The translations under genes were made by a program, and so were the position numbers. The notes under the pieces were generated by a model. The model did no database searches and had not been told where the DNA came from. It saw only the letters and a program-made list of their open reading frames with translations. Positions 1-8,083 of a DNA stretch of 64,000 bases are shown one piece after another; position 1 is the stretch's first letter; the number at the start of each line of letters is the position of its first letter. Origin of the DNA: Polyangiaceae bacterium (GTDB lineage: Bacteria; Myxococcota_A; Polyangia; Polyangiales; Polyangiaceae); contig JABTUA010000002.1 in assembly GCA_015075635.1 (NCBI GenBank), positions 1,533,501-1,597,500 on the forward strand, in the 5' to 3' direction.

Positions 1-547
1 CGGCGCTGCGGTCCACGTATTTGTGGACGAGCTCGGCCATGATGGCGCTGGTAGCGGGCGCGACCTCGCTGGGCTTCACCACCACGCAGTTGCCCGCGGC
101 GAGCGCGCCGGCCAGCGGCGAGATGGCGAGCTGGAACGGGTAGTTCCAGGGCGAGATCACCAGCGCCACACCCAGCGGCTCCGGGTAGAGCTTGGCCTTG
201 GCGGGCTGCACGGTCATCGGTGCCTTCACCGCGCGCGGACGCATCCAGCGCTTCAGGTGCGTGAGCTGGAGCTTGAGCTCGTTCATCACGAAGCCGGTCT
301 CGCCGATCCAGCCCTCCGCCGCGCACTTGCCCAGATCGCTGGTCAGAGCGGAGAGGATCCTGGGCTCCTCGTCCTCGATCATGCGGTAGAGCTGGCGCAG
401 CTGGTTCAGCCGCCACTCGGCGGGGCGCGTGACGCCGGACTCGAAGGTGGCGCGGAGCTTCTGCACCGTCTCGGCGATCTCCTTGTCCGACTTGGCGGGC
501 GGAGCGGCGAAGGTGGCGGGGGCTGCGGGCGAGGTCGCTATGGCCAT
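1..547 (-). CDS. Aldehyde dehydrogenase, N-terminal part (cut by window edge)
   Basis: The product oxidises an aldehyde to the acid with NAD(P)+; the closest look is the coniferyl-aldehyde-dehydrogenase-like branch of the ALDH superfamily. About 182 N-terminal residues are visible. They contain the conserved cofactor-binding stretch SPWNYPFQLAISPLAGALAAG followed by NCVVVKPSE, which is diagnostic for the family. The catalytic Cys and Glu would lie beyond base 1. I chose the ATG at 547; a second in-frame ATG at 559 would add four residues. The gene points out of the window and its operon context is unseen. The substrate cannot be told from this fragment. Confidence 0.9.
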   Translation of the reverse strand, partial: MAIATSPAAPATFAAPPAKSDKEIAETVQKLRATFESGVTRPAEWRLNQLRQLYRMIEDEEPRILSALTSDLGKCAAEGWIGETGFVMNELKLQLTHLKRWMRPRAVKAPMTVQPAKAKLYPEPLGVALVISPWNYPFQLAISPLAGALAAGNCVVVKPSEVAPATSAIMAELVHKYVDRSA

Positions 548-709
548 GAGCCGGAGCATAGTCTCCGCGGCGCACAAAGCAGCGGAGCCGCGAAAGTCCC
601 CAGGATCATTGGGGGGATGGCGCTAGGATGAGGGCGTCATGTCCGGACGACGGCTGGTGAGCCTTGGGCCGCGAGGCTGATCCAGACCCGCTTCCTTCAG
701 GTCCCGTAG

Positions 710-1666
710 TCAGCCGGCGTACGCGTCCGTCGCGCCGACCAGCTCGTGAACGATGCCCGGCTCGAACGCGCTGTGGCCGGCGTCCGGGACGATGCGGAGG
801 TTCGCGTGCGGCAGCACCCGCGCGAGATCCCAGGCGTTCTCCAGCGGGCACACCACGTCGTAGCGTCCGTGCACGATGGTGGTGGGGAGGTGGCGGAGCT
901 TCACCGCGTCGTCCAGGAGCTGCGACTCCCGGGCGAAGAAGCCGCGGTTGACGAAGTAGTGGCACTCGATGCGACTGAAGGCGAGGCTGAACTCGTCCTC
1001 GCCGGCGTGCGCCACGTGAGCCAGGTTCGCGTACAAGAAGCTGGTCGCGGCCTCCCAGATGCTCCAGGCGCGGGCGGCCTCCTGACGGACCTCGCGCTCG
1101 GGGCTGGTCAGCCGTCGATGATAGGCGGCGATCAGATCGCCCCGTTCGGCTTCGGGGATCGGCGCGAGGTACTTCTCCCAGGCGTCCGGGAACATGCGGC
1201 TCGCGCCCTCTTGGTAGAACCAGCGGAGCTCCCATTGTCGCAGCATGAAGATGCCGCGCAGCACCAGCTCGCTGACCCGCTCCGGGTGCTTCTCGGCATA
1301 CGCCAGCGCGAGCGTCGCGCCCCATGAGCCTCCGAACACCTGCCAGCGCTCGATGCCCAGGTGCGCGCGCAGGGCCTCGATGTCCGAGACCAGGTGCCAG
1401 GTCGTGTTGTCCTCCAAGCTGGCGTGGGGCGTGCTCTTGCCGGAGCCGCGCTGGTCGAAGAGCACGATGCGGTAACGCGCCGGATCGAAGAAGCGCCGCT
1501 GCTTGGGCTCGGTGCCAGCGCCGGGACCGCCGTGCAGGAACACCACCGGCTTGCCCTGCGGGTTGCCGCTCTCCTCCCAGTACAGCTCGTGTCCGTCCGA
1601 GACGGATAACCGCCCGGTTTGATTCGCTTCCAGCTCCGGGTAGAGCGTGCGTCGCTCGGCGCTCAT
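710..1666 (-). CDS. pip: Proline iminopeptidase (alpha/beta hydrolase)
   Basis: This cytoplasmic serine peptidase releases N-terminal proline from peptides. The 318-residue product has the usual family length. Visible motifs are the oxyanion-hole HGGPGAG, the DQRGSGKS strand, the nucleophile elbow GGSWGATLALAYA with the catalytic Ser, the acid region GRYDVVCP and the C-terminal catalytic His in AGHSAF. The ORF can be extended to 1744, but that would overlap the divergent sseB-like reading frame starting at 1735, and the family start matches the ATG at 1666. The first ~82 bases of this gene are part of the 526-bp direct repeat and recur at 6159-6240 as a severed 5' fragment. Confidence 0.93.
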   Translation of the reverse strand: MSAERRTLYPELEANQTGRLSVSDGHELYWEESGNPQGKPVVFLHGGPGAGTEPKQRRFFDPARYRIVLFDQRGSGKSTPHASLEDNTTWHLVSDIEALRAHLGIERWQVFGGSWGATLALAYAEKHPERVSELVLRGIFMLRQWELRWFYQEGASRMFPDAWEKYLAPIPEAERGDLIAAYHRRLTSPEREVRQEAARAWSIWEAATSFLYANLAHVAHAGEDEFSLAFSRIECHYFVNRGFFARESQLLDDAVKLRHLPTTIVHGRYDVVCPLENAWDLARVLPHANLRIVPDAGHSAFEPGIVHELVGATDAYAG

Positions 1667-2110
1667 CTGGCCCCCGGCTTTGCCAGAACGGGGCGCGTGC
1701 GTCGACGACAATTGCGTGATATTCGCGCCGACCCATGTCGGCACATGACAACGGCAGCGGCGGGGACGTCCTGGACCCGACGGACCTCACCCATTGGGTG
1801 CAGGGCGCGCGCCGTGGGCTCCGCCGCGACGTGGTCGAGCTGGTGCAGCGCATCGAGCAAGGGGAGCTGTTCGTGCCCCTGGCCAAGCAGGTCCCCGGCG
1901 CGACCATCGGCGAGCAGATGGCGCTCGACGACGATCTGACCATCGCGCCCCACCTGCTCGAGGACGACCAGGGCCGGCTGTTCTCCGCGATGTTCACCCG
2001 GCCGGACATCCTGGAGCCGGTAGCGGAGCAGCTCGGCTGGCGCACCGACGAGGGCGCGCTCGAGTATTGCTCGCTGCCCGCCAAGGTGGGCCTCGACCTG
2101 GCTCAGCAGA
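1585..2110. repeat. Direct repeat, copy 1 (526 bp)
   Basis: Bases 1585-2110 recur at 6159-6684 in the same orientation with one difference that I can find (T versus C near 2067). The repeat holds the 5' end of pip on the minus strand, the divergent promoter region and the first ~125 codons of the sseB-like gene on the plus strand. Near identity implies a recent event. Everything between the copies looks like an insertion into an ancestral pip/sseB-like divergent pair. Confidence 0.95.
1735..2110 (+). pseudogene. Truncated 5' copy of the sseB-like gene
   Basis: The first ~125 codons are identical in protein sequence to the intact gene at 6309, then the frame runs into unrelated sequence at 2111 and would continue to a stop at 2241. 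The product would lack the second half of the SseB-type N-terminal domain and the whole C-terminal domain. It keeps its own start and the upstream region shared with copy 2, so it may still be transcribed. I treat it as a broken duplicate created by the insertion. Confidence 0.85.
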
Positions 2111-2460
2111 ACAGGGCCACGAACGCTGGTGCCATCAGGGCTTGTCGATGGTTCATTTCATCCTCCGAAGCTCAGAGCACCGCGGCGCGCTGGTTGCCGA
2201 TCGTTCGATTGCGCGGCCGATTCAGCGACCAGAGCGCGTAGTTCGTCTGCGTGCCGTTGCAAGAGGCTCCTCCGTTGCTATCCCCAAGCGACAGCCAGGC
2301 GTTGCTGTTGGCGCCACTGTGTTTATCCGCGCGGTAGATCGCCATCTCCGTGGCCATGTCGGATCGATGTGGACCATGGGCATGTCGATGTCGACACCCC
2401 ATTGGAGGTCGGCGAGCCGCCGGCAAAGATGTCCCACTTCGTGACCCATTTCCCGGTCGG
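2111..2460 (-). pseudogene. Remnant of a second metalloprotease-3'/FGE-5' junction
   Basis: Read on the minus strand, 2460-2180 translates (with frameshifts) to the C-terminal region of the protease encoded at 3402-5759, with shared stretches such as MATEMAIYRADKHSGANSNA and CNGTQTNYALWSLNRPRN. About 40 residues corresponding to the last FG-GAP repeat are deleted. It ends RTIGNQRAAVL, like the intact gene. Directly after it, 2165-2111 repeats the first ~17 codons of the FGE-like lipoprotein gene (MNHRQALMAPAFVAL in place of MNHRMAMMAPAFVAL) and then breaks off at the 526-bp repeat. This indicates an older tandem duplication of the protease-FGE pair that has decayed. Confidence 0.8.
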
Positions 2461-2473
2461 CAGCCGGGTGACC

Positions 2474-3391
2474 TCACTTGCCCGAAACGAGGTCCGCGCA
2501 GCAGCGGAACCCCCTTTCGAAGTAGGTGCTCGTCACGTGGGTACTCCCGGCGTTGCAGGACATCGGGACCTCGGGGCTGCTCATCGATCCGTCTCCATGC
2601 ACCGAGCAGTTCTGCCCCGGGCTCTCGCACTCGGCGGTCCACTCCTGCACGCTTCCGACCAGGTCGTAAACCTCGGCGAACCCTTCGAGCGCACCGTGGC
2701 ACGCGCTCGAGGCCGTGCCGGTCACGTCCTTCGCGGCCTCGCCCTGCTGCTGGATCTTCACAGGGTCCACGCAGGTCCCCGGTGCGTACGAGTCACCCCA
2801 GGGGTACTTCGTCTTGCCGCCCTGCGTGCAGGCGTTCGTCCACTCGCTCTGGGCGGGGTCGTTGATCCCCGCCAGCGTCGCGGTCCCGCCGCCGACCTTG
2901 CCGCACAGCCGCTTGCCAGCCCACGCGCAGTAGGCCGCAGCGTCGCACCAGTCCACGCACGCAACCGCACGATCCGGATACTTCACCGGGTCGTACTCCT
3001 CCGCCATGCAGTACCCGTCCATCCCGACCATCTGCCCGTCGTGCGGTGGAATTAGCTTGGGTTCGTAGCGGGTGTTCCAGGCGCAGGCCTCGATTTGGCC
3101 CCCGGTCTTGCCGGCCATGGCCTTGGCGAACGTGACGTATTCCCCCGCCGTCACCTCCCGCTGGTCCATGCAGTACCCGGTTCCGTCCGGTGCCGCGAGC
3201 TTCACCAGCTTCGGCCCGGGAAGTCCGGCCGGACAGGCTTCGGGCTTCGCGGCGTCGGACGGGGCATCGCTCTCTGCGTCGCCGATCGGCTCGGAGGTGA
3301 TCCCGCTGTCGGCCTTGTCCTTGCTGCAAGCGGCGAGCAGCAGGGCCACGAACGCGGGTGCCATCATTGCCATTCGATGGTTCATCTTCAT
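2474..3391 (-). CDS. Formylglycine-generating-enzyme-family lipoprotein
   Basis: A 305-residue predicted lipoprotein: residues 1-22 form a signal peptide ending LLLAACS, followed by a Asp/Ser-rich linker. The rest is a SUMF1/FGE-sulfatase-type domain, shown by the family landmarks REVTAGEYVTF, CVDWCDAAAYCAWAGKRLC, SEWTNACT, YPWGD, DLVGSVQEWT and the terminal GFRC. In this family many members bind ligands rather than form formylglycine, so enzymatic activity is not assumed. The ATG at 3391 lies 10 bases after the protease stop on the same strand, so the two are probably one operon; a second ATG at 3385 is also possible. It is many Cys-rich, as is common for myxobacterial FGE-like lipoproteins. 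Confidence 0.82.
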   Translation of the reverse strand: MKMNHRMAMMAPAFVALLLAACSKDKADSGITSEPIGDAESDAPSDAAKPEACPAGLPGPKLVKLAAPDGTGYCMDQREVTAGEYVTFAKAMAGKTGGQIEACAWNTRYEPKLIPPHDGQMVGMDGYCMAEEYDPVKYPDRAVACVDWCDAAAYCAWAGKRLCGKVGGGTATLAGINDPAQSEWTNACTQGGKTKYPWGDSYAPGTCVDPVKIQQQGEAAKDVTGTASSACHGALEGFAEVYDLVGSVQEWTAECESPGQNCSVHGDGSMSSPEVPMSCNAGSTHVTSTYFERGFRCCADLVSGK

Positions 3392-3401
3392 CCTCCGAAG
3401 C

Positions 3402-5759
3402 TCAGAGCACCACGGCGCGCTGGTTGCCGATCGTTCGAGACTCCCAGATCGTATAGTCCGACTGCGAGGTGAGCCAGTTGACGGTCATCGTGTCGGGGTT
3501 CACGATCAGGATCTCCGCCTTGCCGTCCCCGGTCATGTCGCTCACCGCGAAGACCATGTTGCGCGGCCGATTCAGCGACCAGAGCGCGTAGTTCGTCTGC
3601 GTGCCGTTGCAGGAGGCTCCTCCGCTGCTATTCCGAATCGACAGCCAGGCGTTGCTGTTGGCGCCGCTGTGCTTGTCCGCGCGGTAGATCGCCATCTCCG
3701 TGGCCATGTCGCCGTCGCGATCGATGTGGACGATGGGCATGTCGATGTCGACCCCCCATTGGCAGGAGGTCGGCGAGCCGCCGGCAAAGATGTCCCACTT
3801 CGTGACCCAGGTGCCATTCGGCGGGAACCACAGCGAGAAGACCCGACGCGGCTCGTTCCAGCAGTTGCCGCCCTGACACACCTGCTTGGCGCGGAACACG
3901 CCGTTCAGCGGGACTCCGGCGCCGCGCTGCGCCGAGCTCCCCGAGCCGGGGACCGTGTTGGGCGATCCCACGTACACGTTGGAGAACTGGCTGGTGACCA
4001 GCGGCTCGCTCCAGAGCAGCTCCGAGCGCGCCATCCGGAACAGCGCGGTGGCGGGGTTGTAAACGGCGATGTCCGTCTTCCAGTCGCCGTCGTAGTGACC
4101 CGCTAGGGGCACTTCTCCGGGCGACCCGAGGAAGCGCGCGGTCCCTGACCCACCCGAGACCGGCCTCCACCACCAGAGGCCATAGGCGGGAGTGTAGAAC
4201 GCCAGCTCGGCGGTGCTCGGGTTTCCATCGAAGTCGAGACCCGGAAGCGGCACGGATTGACGCTCGCCAAAGCCGATCGGATTCACGCCGTCGTGTCCAC
4301 AAGACGTGCTCGGGGGATTTCCGGTATTGGTAGCACACCAGCGCCAGTACCCCGTCGTGGCCGCCGGGTCGTTCCGGGCGAGTCCCCCGCCCGGCTGGTA
4401 CACCGCGACGTCCGCACGACCGTCGCCGTCGTAGTCCGCGGGCACGGGGATGTCGCCCAGCCTGCCGAACGCAACATTGATGTGCTGCCCGGCGCTCACG
4501 CTGAAGCCGTACGTGCTCAACAGAACGATGAACGAACCGTAGCTCGCCCCATCGGTCGGCGGCACCCACACGCCGATGTCGCGGCGACCGTCACCGTCGA
4601 AGTCGAGCTTGAAGCTTGCTTCGCGATTGTGACCTTCCCCGAGTCGCGGCCGCCGGCCAGCAGCCACGTCGCTGCCGTTCGCACCGTCCATGATCTGCGT
4701 CTTCCACGGCGCAGGGGTAGCGAGCTCGTAACGCAGGTACTTGCGGATACGGCCAATCTGCGAGTCGCTGATGGAGAACGAGTGGCTCTCGCTGTTGAGA
4801 TCGTCGTAGCTCGTCACGTTCGGGCCGTAGCCGGACGCGAACGTGAACGCGATCCCCTTCAGCGCGTTCGAGCCCGTGTAGTAGTGAACGCCGTTCACGG
4901 TGCAATCCATGTAGCCGTCCGGCTGGGTGATGCAGTTGCTTCCCGTGTGGATGGGCTGGAGCGACGCGCTGTGGGGCTGCGCCTCCGCCTCGCTCGAGAA
5001 GAACAGGTTCGGCGTGCCGGGCTTGTAGACGAGATCCCAGAGGTGCTCGGGCTTCATCACCGTGTAGGTCCTGGGGTCGAACAGCGGCTCGTCCCCCGCC
5101 CACGTAATGTCCGACGGATGGTGCGCTCCCAGCGTGTGCCCGAGCTCGTGAGCGAACTTGTAGCGCGGGATGCTGCCGCCACTGTAGATCACCGCGGCCG
5201 TGCCCCACTCCGGCGCGAATCCTTGATGATAAGTCCCGCCGTTGACCGGCACCCAGAGAATGGTCTCCGACCAATCCGCGTAGCGCGTCGCGGCCGCCCG
5301 GAGCCAGACCCGCTCGCGTTTCTTCTGCGGGTCGAGCCAGGCATTGTCCGGCAGGTTCGGGAACACCCCCTGCAAGTCGCTCTTCACCTGATCCCATCTC
5401 TTGTCCAGGTTCGATGCATTCGACAAGTCGGAGAACTGCGGCGAGACCCAGCGCTCGTAGGACTTGATCCAGTACTGCACGCCGGCGGCCTTGAAGACCT
5501 CGTTGGCAGCCTGCACTCCGCTCTGGAGGGTCGTGTAGCTGATGACGTCGGGATCGGACGCCGAGTTGACGATCTGGACCACGCGAAGCGGCACCGTCCG
5601 CTCCTGCACGGCGCTCGAGAACTCTTCCTCTACTTCGCCAAGGGGTTCCCGCGGTGCGCGACGTCCGTCATCGACGGAGCACGCAGAGGTGAGTAATGTC
5701 AGCACGACGCAGCTGGATATTGAGCCGAGCCGAGCCGAGCCGAGCCGAGCACTCGCCAT
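3402..5759 (-). CDS. Metzincin-type zinc protease with FG-GAP/VCBS repeats (lipoprotein)
   Basis: A 785-residue exported protein. The N-terminus has a signal peptide with a lipobox-like LTSACS around residue 27. Residues 204-214 read HELGHTLGAHH, a full HExxHxxGxxH metzincin zinc site, with a possible Met-turn (YTVMKPE) some 25 residues later. The C-terminal half carries calcium-binding-type FG-GAP repeats: DFDGDGRRDIGVW, DYDGDGRADVAVY, a variant HYDGDWKTDIAVY and DMTGDGKAEILIV. It is probably a surface or secreted protease followed by a beta-propeller. The first codons sit on a GAGCC pentanucleotide repeat. It heads an operon with the FGE-like lipoprotein. Its last ~140 codons have a decayed copy at 2180-2460. 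The substrate is unknown. Confidence 0.85.
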   Translation of the reverse strand: MASARLGSARLGSISSCVVLTLLTSACSVDDGRRAPREPLGEVEEEFSSAVQERTVPLRVVQIVNSASDPDVISYTTLQSGVQAANEVFKAAGVQYWIKSYERWVSPQFSDLSNASNLDKRWDQVKSDLQGVFPNLPDNAWLDPQKKRERVWLRAAATRYADWSETILWVPVNGGTYHQGFAPEWGTAAVIYSGGSIPRYKFAHELGHTLGAHHPSDITWAGDEPLFDPRTYTVMKPEHLWDLVYKPGTPNLFFSSEAEAQPHSASLQPIHTGSNCITQPDGYMDCTVNGVHYYTGSNALKGIAFTFASGYGPNVTSYDDLNSESHSFSISDSQIGRIRKYLRYELATPAPWKTQIMDGANGSDVAAGRRPRLGEGHNREASFKLDFDGDGRRDIGVWVPPTDGASYGSFIVLLSTYGFSVSAGQHINVAFGRLGDIPVPADYDGDGRADVAVYQPGGGLARNDPAATTGYWRWCATNTGNPPSTSCGHDGVNPIGFGERQSVPLPGLDFDGNPSTAELAFYTPAYGLWWWRPVSGGSGTARFLGSPGEVPLAGHYDGDWKTDIAVYNPATALFRMARSELLWSEPLVTSQFSNVYVGSPNTVPGSGSSAQRGAGVPLNGVFRAKQVCQGGNCWNEPRRVFSLWFPPNGTWVTKWDIFAGGSPTSCQWGVDIDMPIVHIDRDGDMATEMAIYRADKHSGANSNAWLSIRNSSGGASCNGTQTNYALWSLNRPRNMVFAVSDMTGDGKAEILIVNPDTMTVNWLTSQSDYTIWESRTIGNQRAVVL
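5722..5750. repeat. GAGCC pentanucleotide repeat in the protease start region
   Basis: Five perfect GAGCC units plus a partial sixth. On the minus strand they encode residues 4-13 of the protease (ARLGSARLGS). A gain or loss of one unit would shift the frame right after the ATG at 5759, and no other good start precedes the signal peptide. Confidence 0.9.
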
Positions 5760-5913
5760 GCCAAGAACGCTACGCCGCTGTTGACCGGAGTCAAGCAGCG
5801 GCGCGGAGCGGCATGACGAGCGTCAAGGCCGGCGCACCCATCGTCGAGCTCTTCCCGCTCTCGACGCCGCACGCGGGTTGACGCATCGTAGGCCGCGCGT
5901 GAACAAGTAACGC

Positions 5914-6040
5914 GCAGCCCTGAGCCGCGCGCGGCGCGTGGTCGTCAAGATCGGCTCGCTCTCCCTCGCCACCGACAATGAGGCGCCGCGTCTCCTCGCA
6001 GAGGAGGTCGCTCATCTCCGGCTGGCCGATCGCTCTGTGG
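5914..6040 (+). pseudogene. Possible fragment of a glutamate 5-kinase (proB) N-terminus
   Basis: The plus strand reads RRVVVKIGSLSLATDN and, further on, RLLAEEVAHLR, which resembles the first strand and helix of ProB-type amino-acid kinases (RRVVVKIGSS...). There is no start in frame, and the match ends near 6040. It lies inside the inserted segment, between the protease promoter region and repeat copy 2. Only ~40 residues match by eye, so this is tentative. The rest of 5760-6158 shows nothing recognisable and probably holds the protease promoter. Confidence 0.3.
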
Positions 6041-6158
6041 TGCCTCGGTGGCGAGCTTGGCGTCGCCATGGTGCTACACACCTGGTCCCGCGACTTGCGC
6101 TACCAGCCGCACGTCCCAGGTGCTCGGCCAGCCCCGGGCTCGCCCCCACCAGGTTCTC

Positions 6159-6684
6159 GCTCGTGTCCGTCCGAGACGGATAACCGCCCGGTTTGATTCG
6201 CTTCCAGCTCCGGGTAGAGCGTGCGTCGCTCGGCGCTCATCTGGCCCCCGGCTTTGCCAGAACGGGGCGCGTGCGTCGACGACAATTGCGTGATATTCGC
6301 GCCGACCCATGTCGGCACATGACAACGGCAGCGGCGGGGACGTCCTGGACCCGACGGACCTCACCCATTGGGTGCAGGGCGCGCGCCGTGGGCTCCGCCG
6401 CGACGTGGTCGAGCTGGTGCAGCGCATCGAGCAAGGGGAGCTGTTCGTGCCCCTGGCCAAGCAGGTCCCCGGCGCGACCATCGGCGAGCAGATGGCGCTC
6501 GACGACGATCTGACCATCGCGCCCCACCTGCTCGAGGACGACCAGGGCCGGCTGTTCTCCGCGATGTTCACCCGGCCGGACATCCTGGAGCCGGTAGCGG
6601 AGCAGCTCGGCTGGCGCACCGACGAGGGCGCGCTCGAGTACTGCTCGCTGCCCGCCAAGGTGGGCCTCGACCTGGCTCAGCAGA
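6159..6684. repeat. Direct repeat, copy 2 (526 bp)
   Basis: Second copy of the repeat at 1585-2110. Here the pip 5' end (minus strand, 6159-6240, start codon at 6240) is severed from the rest of its gene, while the plus-strand sseB-like gene continues intact to 7133. The left copy has the opposite arrangement: intact pip and a truncated sseB-like gene. Confidence 0.95.
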
Positions 6685-7133
6685 TCGTCGACGAAGAGAG
6701 CGTGATGGCGCTGATCATCAACGCCGGGCACGAGACGGAGCTGATGTTGCACCGCCACGAGATCGCGAGCATCGCCAAGGGCCGCGCCCTGCCGCTGGTC
6801 GGCTACGTGCGCGACATCCCCGTGCAAGACTTCGAGAAGACGCTGATCGCCGAGGCCGACGCGCCGCCGCCGAAGGCGTTCCTGACGGCGCTCGAGCGCT
6901 GCCTCGAGGAGCTGGGCAACATCGAGCGCTACGAGGTCCTCTCCACGTTCAACGCCGATCGCGACATCGAGCCCCACCTGACGTTGAGCCTCCGACCCAA
7001 GACGCGCAGCATCGACTTCGAGCAGGTCACCGAGCAGCTGATCGATGCACTGCGCGACCTGGTGCCGCCGCCGGGCTACGTGGACATCGTGTTCGACCGC
7101 ACGCCGGAGCCCCCGCTCCCGTCCTCTGCATGA
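6309..7133 (+). CDS. SseB-family protein
   Basis: A 274-residue protein with an SseB-type N-terminal domain (about residues 30-145, with GELFVPLAKQ and LFSAMFTRPDIL) and a C-terminal SseB-like region (about 165-265). The family is named for enhanced serine sensitivity in E. coli, and its biochemical role is not established. No signal peptide or membrane segment is seen, so it is likely cytoplasmic. The ATG at 6309 is divergent from pip. Its stop overlaps the start of the next gene by four bases (ATGA), so it is probably translationally coupled to the acyltransferase. The first 125 codons are duplicated at 1735-2110. Confidence 0.75.
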   Translation: MSAHDNGSGGDVLDPTDLTHWVQGARRGLRRDVVELVQRIEQGELFVPLAKQVPGATIGEQMALDDDLTIAPHLLEDDQGRLFSAMFTRPDILEPVAEQLGWRTDEGALEYCSLPAKVGLDLAQQIVDEESVMALIINAGHETELMLHRHEIASIAKGRALPLVGYVRDIPVQDFEKTLIAEADAPPPKAFLTALERCLEELGNIERYEVLSTFNADRDIEPHLTLSLRPKTRSIDFEQVTEQLIDALRDLVPPPGYVDIVFDRTPEPPLPSSA

Positions 7134-7963
7134 CCCGACCCGACCTGCTCCGCGAGGCGGGCGACCGGCTGAGCCGCACCGAGCGCGCGCAGATCCGCTT
7201 CGTCCGCGGGACGTTCGCGCCAGGGCGCGCCGAGCGGGCCATCCGCTGGTGCCAGCACCACATCGGCTCGACCTGGATCCACCATTTCACCAAGCACCTG
7301 CGCCACGTCCACGGCCTCGAGCGCCTGCCGGCCCTCGATCCCGTCCAGAGCTTCATTCTGGTGTCGAACCACCGGAGCTTCTTCGACCTCTACGTGGTGA
7401 CCGGAGATCTGGTGCGGCGCGGGCTGCCGCACCGCATCGCGTTCCCGGTGCGGTCGAGCTTCTTCTACGACTCCCCCGCCGGCCTGTTCGTGAACGGCGT
7501 GATGAGCTTCTTCGCGATGTACCCGCCCATCTTCCGGGAGAAGAAGCAGCAGGCGCTCAACGTCACCAGCCTGGACGAGCTGGTGTGGCTGCTCCAGCAG
7601 GGCGGCCTGTTCGCCGGCCTGCACCCGGAGGGCACGCGCAAGAAGGACGACGACCCGTACTCGTTCCTGCCCGCTCAACCCGGCGTCGGCAAGATCATCC
7701 ACGCCGCCAAGGTGCCGGTCATCCCGGTGTTCGTGAACGGCCTGATCAACGACCTCCGGCGCCAGGTCACCAGCAACTACGACGGCACCGGCCGCCCCGT
7801 GTTCGTGGTGTTCGGTGAGCCCATCGACTTCTCGGACCTGTACCAGCGGCGCGGCTCGGTTCGCGTCTACAAGTCGGCCGCCGACCGCTGCATGCAGGTC
7901 ATCGGCGGCTTGGGTCAGGAAGAGAAGCGCCTGCGCGCGGAGCTCGAGGCGGCGGAGGGATAG
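7130..7963 (+). CDS. 1-acyl-sn-glycerol-3-phosphate acyltransferase-like (PlsC family)
   Basis: A 277-residue acyltransferase expected to transfer an acyl chain to a lysophospholipid or related acceptor at the inner membrane. The catalytic NHRSFFD (NHxxxxD) and the acceptor motif HPEGTRKKDDD are both present, as is a VPVIPVFVNG strand typical of PlsC proteins. The ATG at 7130 overlaps the stop of the sseB-like gene; a much longer in-frame extension upstream is only the shadow of that gene. The downstream 120 bases before the radical SAM gene hold no gene. Confidence 0.88.
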   Translation: MTRPDLLREAGDRLSRTERAQIRFVRGTFAPGRAERAIRWCQHHIGSTWIHHFTKHLRHVHGLERLPALDPVQSFILVSNHRSFFDLYVVTGDLVRRGLPHRIAFPVRSSFFYDSPAGLFVNGVMSFFAMYPPIFREKKQQALNVTSLDELVWLLQQGGLFAGLHPEGTRKKDDDPYSFLPAQPGVGKIIHAAKVPVIPVFVNGLINDLRRQVTSNYDGTGRPVFVVFGEPIDFSDLYQRRGSVRVYKSAADRCMQVIGGLGQEEKRLRAELEAAEG

Positions 7964-8083
7964 CGCGCGGGCGGAGCGCGCGATTTTTGCCGCGCCATCC
8001 GGCGCAACCGATCGCCTTGCGCCCGGTGGTTGCCCACGAGCGCTGATTCCACGTTGGAATGGACCTTGCGCTCTCGCAGTGCC

